Source of the DNA: Arthrobacter sp. SDTb3-6
GTDB lineage: Bacteria; Actinomycetota; Actinomycetes; Actinomycetales; Micrococcaceae
Reading direction: 5' to 3'
Assembly: GCF_013376095.1 (NCBI RefSeq)
Contig: NZ_JAAMFN010000007.1
Span: 62,001-126,000, forward strand
DNA: 64,000 bases
The position numbers and the translations under genes were made by a program. The notes below the pieces were generated by a model, which was not told the DNA's origin, did not search any database, and was given only the letters and a program-made list of their open reading frames with translations. Of the stretch, positions 34,136-43,029 are shown piece by piece (position 1 is the stretch's first letter; every line of letters begins with the position of its first letter).

Positions 34136-35443
34136 ATGAGCATCGATGCTCGGGGTCGTTCGAAACGGCTCGCTTGGAAGACAACGATCGTGGCGCTCGT
34201 AACGGCGGTGGTGCTACTCGTGGCAGGATGCACGGGCACCCCCAGCAACAACAACGCGAACACGAACCAGAAAGTGCAGCTCACCTTCTCCCAGTGGTGG
34301 GCGCCGGAGATGCCGGCCGGTGCACTGCAGAACTTGATAGACCAATTCCAAACCCAGAACCCCAACATCAGCGTCAAGCTGATCAGCGCTCCGTTCGCGT
34401 CGCTGCAGACCCAAACCATTTCGGAGGCAGCGTCCGGTACCCTTCCCGACGTCGTCGGCCTCGACGGGGCATGGGTCAATCCCTTGTTCAAGCAGGGTGC
34501 CCTGCTGAACCTGACCAACGCGATGAAGAGCGCGAATTATGACCCGAAGGATCTGGCAAGCCAGGTCGGGTATAACGGCGCCACGTACATGATCCCCGTC
34601 GTGAACTTCGTCTACCCCCTGTTCACGAACGACGCCATTCTCGCCAAGGCGGGCATCTCGAGCCCGCCAAAGACGTGGTCCGAGTTCACGGCCGACGCAA
34701 AGAAGATCAGCCAGTCCCAAGCCGGCGCGAAGGGGTGGGTGGTGCCCTTGGGCACGACCAACCCGAACGGCGTCCAGAACGACATTCTCTCCTGGGCCTG
34801 GGCATCCGGCGGGAGCATGCTCAAGAACGGCAAGCCTAACCTGACCGGAAACCCTGATGTCACCGGCGCCGTAAATCTGGTAAAGGATCTCGTCCAGTCA
34901 AACGCTGTCTTGCCTGGTGCGAACGGCCTGCAGGAAACCGACAAGGTCGAGAACTTTATCAACGGCCGAGTCGGAATGATGGTCGACTCGCTCGCCCATG
35001 TCACCACCATCACCAAGGGCAACGCCAAGCTGAAGTTCTCGGTCTCGGCGCAGCCGGTGAAGGACGGCTATATGGGAAAGCCCGGCATCCTCACGGCGTC
35101 CTGGGGCATTGGCATCTCAGCGAAGTCGCAGCATCCGGCCGAGGCGTGGAAGCTGGTGCAGTTCCTCATGAGCCAGGCGACCAATTCGAAGCTTTCGACA
35201 CTCGCTAACGGCTTCCCCGGGAACAAGGTGTCCAAGCCGGACTTCACTGGGGCAGACCCGCACTTCCAGCAGGCCTTTGCGATCTATCAGAGGAGCAACC
35301 CGGTTAACGAGTTTACCGGCCTTCCAGCTGCGAACCAGCTCATGACCGATTTCCTGAACGAATTCCAAAAGACGGTGGCCAACCAGGAATCCACGGACAA
35401 GATGCTCTCCAACGTCCAGGCCCAATGGCAACAGCAGTTCTGA
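34136..35443 (+). CDS. Sugar ABC transporter substrate-binding lipoprotein (family 1)
   Basis: The 435-residue extracellular solute-binding protein has a lysine-rich start, a hydrophobic core and the lipobox VAGC, then a Ser/Asn-rich linker (TPSNNNANTNQK). The mature part has the MalE-type pattern VQLTFSQWWAPE, LPDVVGLDGAWVNPLF and LPAANQLM near the C-terminus. It captures a sugar outside the membrane for the two permeases downstream. A GC-rich hairpin follows the gene. No ATPase is encoded here, so a shared MsiK-like ATPase elsewhere is expected. Confidence 0.9.
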   Translation: MSIDARGRSKRLAWKTTIVALVTAVVLLVAGCTGTPSNNNANTNQKVQLTFSQWWAPEMPAGALQNLIDQFQTQNPNISVKLISAPFASLQTQTISEAASGTLPDVVGLDGAWVNPLFKQGALLNLTNAMKSANYDPKDLASQVGYNGATYMIPVVNFVYPLFTNDAILAKAGISSPPKTWSEFTADAKKISQSQAGAKGWVVPLGTTNPNGVQNDILSWAWASGGSMLKNGKPNLTGNPDVTGAVNLVKDLVQSNAVLPGANGLQETDKVENFINGRVGMMVDSLAHVTTITKGNAKLKFSVSAQPVKDGYMGKPGILTASWGIGISAKSQHPAEAWKLVQFLMSQATNSKLSTLANGFPGNKVSKPDFTGADPHFQQAFAIYQRSNPVNEFTGLPAANQLMTDFLNEFQKTVANQESTDKMLSNVQAQWQQQF

Positions 35444-35472
35444 TCCGTGCAGCCCGGACTTAAGACCCCTTT

Positions 35473-35506
35473 GCCGGCTGCGTGCCTGAAAAAACCCGCA
35501 GCCGGC
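35473..35506 (+). other. Intercistronic hairpin after the sugar-binding gene
   Basis: GCCGGCTGCG (35473-35482) pairs perfectly with CGCAGCCGGC (35497-35506). It probably stabilises the upstream message or attenuates permease expression. Confidence 0.6.
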
Positions 35507-35524
35507 TGGGACGGAGACGAGGAT

Positions 35525-36475
35525 ATGGCTTCATCACTTTTGACACCTGGGCAGGACCAGCGCTCCGCGACTGTTCCCGCCGGCCGCCACCAGCGGCCGC
35601 TGAGGGAACGACTCGAGCCGTACCTGTTGATCAGCCCGACGATGCTCCTCATCCTGGGGCTGATGGTGATTCCCATCGTCATCGTCATTGGCTACTCGCT
35701 GATGGACAACGTGGTCACCAACCCAACGCCGAAGTTTGTTGGCATTTCGAACTACGTCACCATCCTCACGACGCCCGCCTTCTGGAGTGCCGCGGGCAAC
35801 ACGCTGATCTTCACGGTCGGCAGCGTCGTCGCGCACATGGTGATCGGCATTCTGTTCGCGCTGATGCTCAACTCCAAGACCATGGCTCGGGTACCCCGGG
35901 CGATTTTCCGGGCGATCTACATACTGCCTTGGATCTTCACCGCCTCGGTCGTGGCCGTGCTTTGGCGGCTCCTGCTGGATCCCAGCGGCGTCATCAACTA
36001 CCTGTTCACAAGCGTTGGTCTCTTGCATGAAGCAGTGCCGTGGCTCGCAACGGCCTCCACAGCACTGCTGGCGGTGACCGTGATCAACATATGGTCCGGC
36101 TATCCCTTCTTCATGATCAGCCTGCTCGCCGGACTTCAGGGCGTGCCGACTGACCTCTATGAGGCGGCCAGGGTCGACGGCGCAGGGTTTTTCCGCCAGT
36201 TCGTCAGCGTTACGTTGCCTGCGCTGAAACCGATCCTGTACAGCATGGCGCTTCTGGACCTGCTCTGGACCACCCAGCAGTTCACGCTGATTTGGGCGAC
36301 CACCGGAGGTGGCCCGCTGGAGCGCACGGAGGTGCTCAGCACGTTCACCTACAAACTGGCCTTCAACAGCTATCAGTTCTCGATGGCCGCGACGAGCGCC
36401 GTCATCGTGCTCGCCGGTTCCCTGGTGGTGGCCGTCTTCTACGTGCGCCGCCAACGCAAGGCGGCGCAGCGATGA
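35525..36475 (+). CDS. Sugar ABC transporter permease (MalF/UgpA type)
   Basis: The 316-residue membrane protein has six predicted helices and the EAA coupling loop DLYEAARVDGAGFFRQFVSVTLP near residues 222-244. I chose ATG 35525, preceded by GGAG and GAGG, over a GTG at 35447. Its stop overlaps the next permease start (ATGA). It forms the channel with that partner. Confidence 0.9.
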   Translation: MASSLLTPGQDQRSATVPAGRHQRPLRERLEPYLLISPTMLLILGLMVIPIVIVIGYSLMDNVVTNPTPKFVGISNYVTILTTPAFWSAAGNTLIFTVGSVVAHMVIGILFALMLNSKTMARVPRAIFRAIYILPWIFTASVVAVLWRLLLDPSGVINYLFTSVGLLHEAVPWLATASTALLAVTVINIWSGYPFFMISLLAGLQGVPTDLYEAARVDGAGFFRQFVSVTLPALKPILYSMALLDLLWTTQQFTLIWATTGGGPLERTEVLSTFTYKLAFNSYQFSMAATSAVIVLAGSLVVAVFYVRRQRKAAQR

Positions 36476-37326
36476 GCGCCTTCACAAGCAGTGCATTGCG
36501 GCGCCGGGTAAGGGCTCGCATCGGCCTCTATTTCGGCCTCACGCTGGGAGCAGTTTTTGCAGGCTTTCCGGTCCTGTGGATGCTGTCGAGTTCGTTCAAA
36601 TCGAACAGCAACATCTTCGCGTATCCGCCCAAGTTGTTCGACTCGTCGTTCACTCTGGCGCCCTACCTGGCCGTTCTGTCCAACCCGGTCCAAATTGGCT
36701 ACTTCGTCAACAGCTACGTTGTCGCCCTGTCGGTGACCGTGGTGACGCTGTTTGTCGCGCTGATCACCGGATACGTGTTCAGCCGGTACGAATTTCCACT
36801 CAAGCGCATCATCAACGTCGTGATCATTGGTGTCCAGGCCGTGCCACCCATCACGCTGCTGATTCCCTTTTTCGGCATCATGGTCGCCCTCAAGCTTTAC
36901 AACACCTATCAGGGGCTGATTATCACCTACGTGGTCTTCACCCTGCCCTATGCCGTGATCATGATGACGGCCTACTTCGACAGCCTCCCGAAGGAGATGG
37001 ACGAAGCGGCAAAGGTCGACGGTGCGAGCGCGCAATCGATCCTGTGGAGGATATTGGTGCCGATCTCCGTCCCGGGCATGGTGTCCGTGGGGCTGTACAC
37101 CTTCATGATCTCGTGGAACGAATACCTGTTTGCCCTCACGCTCACGCAAACCGATGACCGCCGGACGGTTCCGGTGGGTATCCAGCTTCTCATGGGCCAA
37201 AACAACTACCTCTGGAACGAGGTCATGGCCATGAGCATCCTGGGCTCGATTCCAGTACTCGTGCTCTTCCTCATCTTCCAGCGCTACTTCATCGGTGGAC
37301 TCGCAGCAGGTGCTGTCAAAGCATGA
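36472..37326 (+). CDS. Sugar ABC transporter permease (MalG/UgpE type)
   Basis: The 284-residue partner permease has six predicted helices and the EAA loop EMDEAAKVDGASAQSILWRI followed by VPISVPGMVSV. ATG 36472 overlaps the MalF-type stop by four bases. About 50 bases separate it from the aldolase gene, so transport and metabolism are transcribed together. Confidence 0.9.
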   Translation: MSAFTSSALRRRVRARIGLYFGLTLGAVFAGFPVLWMLSSSFKSNSNIFAYPPKLFDSSFTLAPYLAVLSNPVQIGYFVNSYVVALSVTVVTLFVALITGYVFSRYEFPLKRIINVVIIGVQAVPPITLLIPFFGIMVALKLYNTYQGLIITYVVFTLPYAVIMMTAYFDSLPKEMDEAAKVDGASAQSILWRILVPISVPGMVSVGLYTFMISWNEYLFALTLTQTDDRRTVPVGIQLLMGQNNYLWNEVMAMSILGSIPVLVLFLIFQRYFIGGLAAGAVKA

Positions 37327-37378
37327 ACATGGCACTGCAAGCCCCTTTACCCGCACAACAAATCAAGGAGAAAACAAC

Positions 37379-38299
37379 GTGTTGATCAACGGCAAGGACC
37401 TGCTCGACGTAGCGAACCGCCACAACTTCGCAGTCCCGGCGTTCAACGTCAGCGACTACGCCATGAGCAATGGCCTCTTCGAAGTCTGCGAAGAAAAAAC
37501 AGCACCATGGATCCTAGCGATCCACCCCGATGAGGTCGCACACATCGGCCACGAGGTGATCCTGGCCTTGCGGGAGCGGGCACACCGCTCCCCGGTACCG
37601 GTCGCGATCCACTGGGACCACGGCGGCAGCTACGAGCAAATCCTCACCGCGATGAAGATCGGGTTCACCTCCTTCATGATTGACGGTTCGATGCTTCCCT
37701 TTGAAGAAAACGTAGCCCTCACCAAGCGCGTCGTCGACGCGGCCCACGCCGTGGGCCTCTCCGTCGAAGGCGAGCTCGGCACGATCGGCAAGACCGACAA
37801 TCAGGCCGAGGCCGGCACCGACGACATCATCTACACGGATCCGGCCCAGGCTGCGGAGTTCGTCGATCGAACAGGGGTCGACAGCCTCGCCGTCGCGATC
37901 GGCACCCGGCATGGAATCTATCCATCGACACTCAAACCCGAACTCAAACTCGACCTGCTTCGGGAAATCAAGGCGAGCGTGGGCCTGCCGATTGTGTTGC
38001 ACGGTGGATCGAACAACCCAGACTCAGAAATCGCACAGTCGGTCAAACTCGGCGTGAACAAGATCAATATCTCCAGCGACATCAAGGTCGCGTACTTCAA
38101 CGCCATGCGCGAAGTGCTGGCCGATCCCGACCTGCGCGAACCGAACCTCATCGAACCCCCCGCGGCAGATGCCATGAAGCGCATCGCCGCCCAAAAGATC
38201 GACCTGTTTGACGCAGCGGGCAAGGCATACCTCTACACCGGCGCCCCGGCCCCGGCCACCGAAGCTGCAGCAACCGGAACCGGAGTGCGGGTCGGTTGA
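37379..38299 (+). CDS. Class II fructose/tagatose-bisphosphate aldolase family (GatY/KbaY-like)
   Basis: The 306-residue zinc aldolase shows AVPAFNVSDYAMSNG, the zinc/catalytic segment AIHWDHGGSYEQ, SVEGELGTIGKTD, IGTRHGIYPS and the second His in VLHGGSNN, ending with the phosphate-binding KINISSDIK. It would split a ketose bisphosphate into dihydroxyacetone phosphate and an aldehyde phosphate. GTG 37379 has AAGGAG nine bases upstream. The following kinase starts within its stop (TGATG), so the two probably act in sequence. Confidence 0.88.
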   Translation: MLINGKDLLDVANRHNFAVPAFNVSDYAMSNGLFEVCEEKTAPWILAIHPDEVAHIGHEVILALRERAHRSPVPVAIHWDHGGSYEQILTAMKIGFTSFMIDGSMLPFEENVALTKRVVDAAHAVGLSVEGELGTIGKTDNQAEAGTDDIIYTDPAQAAEFVDRTGVDSLAVAIGTRHGIYPSTLKPELKLDLLREIKASVGLPIVLHGGSNNPDSEIAQSVKLGVNKINISSDIKVAYFNAMREVLADPDLREPNLIEPPAADAMKRIAAQKIDLFDAAGKAYLYTGAPAPATEAAATGTGVRVG

Positions 38300-39522
38300 T
38301 GGCCAAGGAGGCAATACTCGGACTCGGCGGCACCATCGATTACGAGCTCAACTGGAATGCGGCGGCCCTCGAATCGCTCGCCGCCGAGTTCGATATCGCC
38401 AACCTTGACTCCGCCATGCCCCAGACCATTGACTCCGAACGCTCCCTCGTGTTGTCAATGCTGCACCATTTCCGGGCAGGCAGCGGCAGCGAACATTTCG
38501 TTGAGTCCACCGACGTCATCGAAAAGTTCGCAACACGGTTCGGCTACCGGGTCACCCTTGGCGGAACACCCGTGCGAGCGGCGCTGGCGATGAGCGCACT
38601 CGGCATCGGCAGCACCGTCCACCTCGTCTCCATCGACGATGATGTTCGCCGGCTCCTGCCCGCCGACGTCGACTACCTCTGCAGCGCTGAACACGATTCC
38701 ACGGACCCACACCTGATCGTTCAATACCCGGCACGAGCCCGGATCCGCCTCGCCGGCGGCGAGATCACCTCCCCGGGACCCAACCGGCTCATCTACCCAT
38801 GCGACCGCCCCAACGCCGAACTCGTGCTCAGCGAAAGGCTGCCGGAAGCACTCAGCACCGCGAGCGTCTTCCTCATCTCCGGAATGAACTCCATCCAGCA
38901 CCACGCCACCCTCGAAGCGCGGTTGGAGCAGCTGCGCGCAGCACTACGCCGCCTTCCCCGGGATGCGGTGACGGTCTATGAGGACGCAGGCTTCCACGTG
39001 CCCGAACTCAGCCAGGTGGCACGGGCCGCCCTCGCACCGCACGTGGACATCTACAGCCTCAATGAAGACGAACTCATGGGTGAGCTTGCATGCCGGGTGG
39101 ACCTGCTGGACCCCGGCGGAGTATCAACTGCCGTTCGGGAACTGGCGGTGCACGTTCCCACGCCGACCATCATCCTCCACACACGCCATTTCGCCCTCGC
39201 TCACGGCCAGTCCGCACATCGCATGGGGCCGATCCTGGCCAGCGGGATCGCCATCTCGGGCGCGAGATTTGCCTTCGGTGACGCCGCAGGACGTGAGGAG
39301 GCCGAACTGCTTGATCGGACTGGCCGGCGCAGCCGGGCAGGTCAAGCTGTAGCAAACGCGCTCAACGGCCGTAGGGACTTCTGCGTGGTTCCTGCCTTCG
39401 ACCTTCAGGACATCACAACGCCGACAACCATCGGCCTCGGAGACTCCTTCGTCGGCGGCGCCATTGCAGCCATCGTCCGCAATGCCCGCCAAAGGAAAAA
39501 AGTGTCAGCGTCGGAAGCGTAG
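38299..39522 (+). CDS. ADP-dependent phosphofructokinase/glucokinase family sugar kinase
   Basis: The 407-residue protein matches the ADP-specific kinase branch of the ribokinase superfamily: GLGGTIDYEL at the start, RVTLGGTPVRAALAMSALG (substrate site), FLISGMNSIQ, VDIYSLNEDEL and the catalytic TTIGLGDSFVGG (anion hole and base Asp) near residues 376-388. The family, best known from archaea and animals, uses ADP instead of ATP to phosphorylate glucose or fructose 6-phosphate. Coupling to the aldolase suggests a ketose-phosphate substrate. Nucleotide preference cannot be confirmed from sequence. Confidence 0.75.
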   Translation: MAKEAILGLGGTIDYELNWNAAALESLAAEFDIANLDSAMPQTIDSERSLVLSMLHHFRAGSGSEHFVESTDVIEKFATRFGYRVTLGGTPVRAALAMSALGIGSTVHLVSIDDDVRRLLPADVDYLCSAEHDSTDPHLIVQYPARARIRLAGGEITSPGPNRLIYPCDRPNAELVLSERLPEALSTASVFLISGMNSIQHHATLEARLEQLRAALRRLPRDAVTVYEDAGFHVPELSQVARAALAPHVDIYSLNEDELMGELACRVDLLDPGGVSTAVRELAVHVPTPTIILHTRHFALAHGQSAHRMGPILASGIAISGARFAFGDAAGREEAELLDRTGRRSRAGQAVANALNGRRDFCVVPAFDLQDITTPTTIGLGDSFVGGAIAAIVRNARQRKKVSASEA

Positions 39523-39703
39523 CGGTCTTATGACCAATAATCCTGGGTGCTTCCCGGTGAGGGGGATCCACGCGTTGTTTCCGATGGCCGTCCGTCAGGT
39601 GACGGCCCGGCCTGGGCCGACGGCGATCAAGCGGACTGGTTATGAGCGGTTGGTGCCGTCCCGGCCTGACACTGTAAGGGTCCGGCGGCCGCTGGTCCTG
39701 GTT

Positions 39704-40645
39704 TCATGGTTCGAGGGTTTTGGAATCCCAAGTCGAGGGCTGCCAGTTCGCCGGGTCGATCCTTCCGGCGTACATGGGCAGCTCCACGGTCCGGTCACTG
39801 GACCGGTACTGGCTCCACATCCGGTTGAGCCCTGCCGTGCCAAAACGCCGTACCCGGTCCACATGTCCCAGATCCAGCGTATCCAGCAGGACCATGGGAT
39901 TTTCGCTGAAGGCTTCGGTCCTCACGAGTCCCTCCGGATCCACAACCAGGCTCTTTCCCATCCCCACCGGGCCGGCGCAGTTCACGCTGACCATGAAGGT
40001 CTGGTTCACGATCGCGTTGGCCCGTGCGAGGATGAGCTCCTGCTGCCGGTCCGGTGTTGTTGTTTTGACCACGTTGAGAATCACGTCGGCGCCGAGCCAT
40101 GCCAGCTGCCGGCTGTGCTCCGGGAACCAGGCGTCGTAGCAGATGGATAGTCCGGCCCGTCCGACGCCGTCCAGGTCGAAGACCACGAACTGGTTGCCCG
40201 GAACGTATGGTTCGGAAGGGCGCCAGGGGAAGATTTTACGGTAACTGGCCACCAGTTTTCCCTCTGGTGAAAACGCCAGCGCGGTGTTGAATAGGTCGCC
40301 GTCCTTGGACAATTCGCAGATGCTGCCGGGCACCAGCCAGATCTTCAGGTCCCCTGCCATCGCACCCAGATCCTTGACGAGGTCGCCGTTGATGGGTTGC
40401 GCCGCTTCCAGCAGCGTCTGGTTGCGCCGTGCGGCGGGCTCCTGGTCGCCGAAGAGGTGCAACTCTGGGTACATGACCAGGCGCACCTCCGGATTTTCGA
40501 AGGTGATTTCGGCCAACTCCTCGGCGAAGGCGGACAGCGGTTCACCGATCAGCCGAGGCTGGGCTTGGACCGCAGCGATCGGCAGGGTCCGTGGCAAGGT
40601 GGCCTGGCGAGCCGACCCGGACGTGGGGTTGCTTTGCGCCGCCAC
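39704..40645 (-). CDS. Carbon-nitrogen hydrolase (nitrilase superfamily)
   Basis: The 313-residue protein has the Glu-Lys-Cys triad of the family: Glu in LVMYPELHLFG, Lys in ASYRKIFPWRPSE and Cys in LSICYDAWFPEHSR. It hydrolyses a nitrile, amide or carbamoyl bond of a small molecule in the cytoplasm. GTG 40645 begins directly after the stop of the APC permease gene, so the permease may import its substrate. The segment 39523-39703 beyond its stop has no gene that I recognise. Confidence 0.88.
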   Translation of the reverse strand: MAAQSNPTSGSARQATLPRTLPIAAVQAQPRLIGEPLSAFAEELAEITFENPEVRLVMYPELHLFGDQEPAARRNQTLLEAAQPINGDLVKDLGAMAGDLKIWLVPGSICELSKDGDLFNTALAFSPEGKLVASYRKIFPWRPSEPYVPGNQFVVFDLDGVGRAGLSICYDAWFPEHSRQLAWLGADVILNVVKTTTPDRQQELILARANAIVNQTFMVSVNCAGPVGMGKSLVVDPEGLVRTEAFSENPMVLLDTLDLGHVDRVRRFGTAGLNRMWSQYRSSDRTVELPMYAGRIDPANWQPSTWDSKTLEP

Positions 40646-42016
40646 TTACGCCTCGACCTCTTCGAGGGCCAGTTCCGGCGGCTGCCGTCGGAAGCCGCGT
40701 GTCAGGTAGGTCAGGTACAGCAAGCCCAGGATGAGCCAGCTGGCACCCAGCCAGAGTGCTGCACTGTCGAGGCTGCTGAGCAGGTAGGCGCAGATGATGG
40801 CGCCCAGTGCGGGCAGAATGACATAGCCCAGGACCGGGAGCCGGTTTCCGGCCTGCCGCTGGCGGATGAAATAGGCGATCGTGGAAATGTTCACCATGGT
40901 GAAGGCGATGAATGCCCCAAAGTTGATGAACGACGTTGAGGTTGCGACGTCCAGGAACAGGGCGATCAGGCCGATGGCGGCGCAGAGCAGAATGTTCAGC
41001 GCAGGAGTGTGGAATTTGGGGTGGATGTAGCCGAAGAAGCGGCGGGGGAGGGAGCTGTCACGGCCCATCGCGTAGAGGAGCCGGGATGCGCTGGACTGGG
41101 CGGCAATGCCGGAAGCGAACTGGGTAACCACCAGACCGGCCAGAAACACTGCGCTGAACAGGTTGCCGCCGATGTCGCCGGCGATCTCGAATGCCGCCGA
41201 AGCGGGATCGCTGAAGGTGCTGCCGGGGTGGACCAGTTGGGTGACGTAGCTGATGACCACAAAGATCCCGCCGCCAATCAGTGCCACCAGCATGATGGCT
41301 CGGGGGATGGTGTGCCGAGGGTTCTTGGCCTCTTCCGCCAGGGTGGTGACGGCGTCGAACCCCAGGAAGGAGTAGGCCGCAATGGCCGCACCGCCGGAAA
41401 TCATGCTCAGGTTGGTGTTTGGATTCAAGAAGGGGGCGGCAGAGACCAGACCGCCGGCTCCGTGAGTGCCGACGATGGAATTGATGGACAATACCAGGAA
41501 GATCGCGATGACCAGAACCTGGAAGGCCATGAGCGCCAGTGTCGCCCGTTCTGCCACCATAATGCCCAAGAGATTCAGTAGCGTGGTGAGCACAATAAAG
41601 CCGACGATCCATAGCCAGAACGGAACGCCGGGGAATTCGGCTTGGAGGAATGAAGCGCCGATCAGCCAGATGACCATGGGCAGGAAGAAGTAGTCCAGCA
41701 TCGCCGCCCAGCCGACCAGGAAGCCGACGCGGGAGTCGATGGTGCGCCGGACGTAGGTGTAAGCCGATCCGGCCACCGGGAAGGCCTTCGCCATCCGGCC
41801 GTAGCTTTGAGCCGTAAACAGCATGGCCACCAAGGCCATGACGTAGGAGGCCGCAACGGCACCGCCGCTGGCCACGGCGATGACGCCGAATGTGCCGAGC
41901 ACAATCAGTGGCGCCATGTAGGCGACCCCGAAAAGGACCACGGAGCCAAGTCCCAAGGAACGATTTAGGTGGGGCGCGCCGCCGGGCGCGGTGATTGTCG
42001 GTTGGGTCTGGGTCAC
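40646..42016 (-). CDS. APC family amino acid/amine permease
   Basis: The 456-residue protein has twelve predicted helices and APC motifs: SLGLGSVVLFGVAYMAPLIV, MAKAFPVAGSAYTYVRR, FLGFDAVTTLAEEAKNPRHT and FASGIAAQSSASRLLYAMGRD. It would import an amino acid or polyamine by H+ or Na+ symport or exchange. It is transcribed just before the nitrilase-family gene. ATG 42016; no strong ribosome site is visible. Confidence 0.9.
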   Translation of the reverse strand: MTQTQPTITAPGGAPHLNRSLGLGSVVLFGVAYMAPLIVLGTFGVIAVASGGAVAASYVMALVAMLFTAQSYGRMAKAFPVAGSAYTYVRRTIDSRVGFLVGWAAMLDYFFLPMVIWLIGASFLQAEFPGVPFWLWIVGFIVLTTLLNLLGIMVAERATLALMAFQVLVIAIFLVLSINSIVGTHGAGGLVSAAPFLNPNTNLSMISGGAAIAAYSFLGFDAVTTLAEEAKNPRHTIPRAIMLVALIGGGIFVVISYVTQLVHPGSTFSDPASAAFEIAGDIGGNLFSAVFLAGLVVTQFASGIAAQSSASRLLYAMGRDSSLPRRFFGYIHPKFHTPALNILLCAAIGLIALFLDVATSTSFINFGAFIAFTMVNISTIAYFIRQRQAGNRLPVLGYVILPALGAIICAYLLSSLDSAALWLGASWLILGLLYLTYLTRGFRRQPPELALEEVEA

Positions 42017-42339
42017 GGGTAGCTCCTGGATGGATGAACGGGCTTTATCCTCCAGTGGACTGTGAGCCGCGCCACTGGAAAGACATCGCTAACTTACCCC
42101 GTGGTGGGGCTCTTGAGGGCCGGCAGATGAACAGGATCGATGGCCCTAATTTGTGCAATTGCCCGATGCAGCAATGAACAAATGGCTGTTCGCCAAGCGG
42201 CTGTCTGGTTCGGGCATCGGCGCTGCCCGGTTCCATTTTGATGGGCAGTTGGCCTTTGAGGGCATGTCGCAGGGCGAGGCAGCGGCCGGGCAGCCATCGC
42301 CAGGTACGATTTCCAAGAGATGTGTGTATGTTGCCCGGC

Positions 42340-42972
42340 CGGCTAGCCAGCGTCCGATTACGGGTGTGGCCCTGAATGCGTTGACGGTCCTGTCCAGGAG
42401 AACTTGTGTGTCGCTTCCGGAGTCAAGGATTGTGTTCCGGGCTGAAGCGGAATCGACCATGACGGCGGTTATGGCCAGGCCGTCTGAGGCCTCGGTCGTG
42501 AGGAGTGCGTCTACCTGGGCTGCAAAGGCGGAGTCACTTGATTTTGCGTGAACGTCCATTGCCACGGCGTGGTTGCTGGAGACGTAGTTTCCACTGCCTG
42601 CCGTCAGCCGGATGATGACAGGCGTCGCACCTGTTGGGCGGATGGTCTGTGAATCGATCACCTCGGAGAAGTGGTTGCCGATGATGGAATTGTTGCTGCC
42701 GTTGATGCGGAGAAGTCCGTACACGTCGTCCCGCCCGTTGTCGGTTCCGAGGAAGGGCGTCCATGGCTCATGGTCGCGCAAGAAATGATTCGTGGCCACG
42801 AGGTTCCCTGAACTGTTTCCGGCCAGCCCTACCATGCCGGGGTGGAACGCATGCAGGCGGTTGTCGGTGATTCTTGAGGCCTGTCCCCACCCCCGCAGTT
42901 CACACTGACTTGGAACGGAAACACCATGGAATTGTTGGCCGTGACAAGCCATGTCCCGCCACTCATCGAGCG
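42340..42972 (-). pseudogene. Inulin fructotransferase (GH91) C-terminal remnant
   Basis: On the minus strand a beta-helix tail is encoded: ASRITDNRLHAFHPGM, NLVATNHFLRDHEPWTPFLG, VYGLLRINGSNNSIIGNHFS and VLLDRTVNAFRATPVIG. This matches the C-terminal half of Arthrobacter inulin fructotransferase / DFA III enzymes, as far as I recall the family. The piece GTWLVTANNSMVFPFQV near 42930-42965 is in another frame, so a frameshift lies near 42905. The catalytic N-terminal part is absent. A live copy would convert inulin to difructose anhydride outside the cell. Confidence 0.7.
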
Positions 42973-42981
42973 ACAGTTTTT

Positions 42982-43029
42982 GCCAAACATTGGGGACGGC
43001 TAGAGGCCAAACATTGGGGACGGCTAGAG
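42982..43029. repeat. 24-bp exact tandem duplication
   Basis: Two exact copies (42982-43005, 43006-43029) of a unit starting GCCAAACATTGGGGACGG. The second copy spans the stop codon of the LuxR-type relic, and the first abuts the inulin fructotransferase remnant. Confidence 0.92.
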
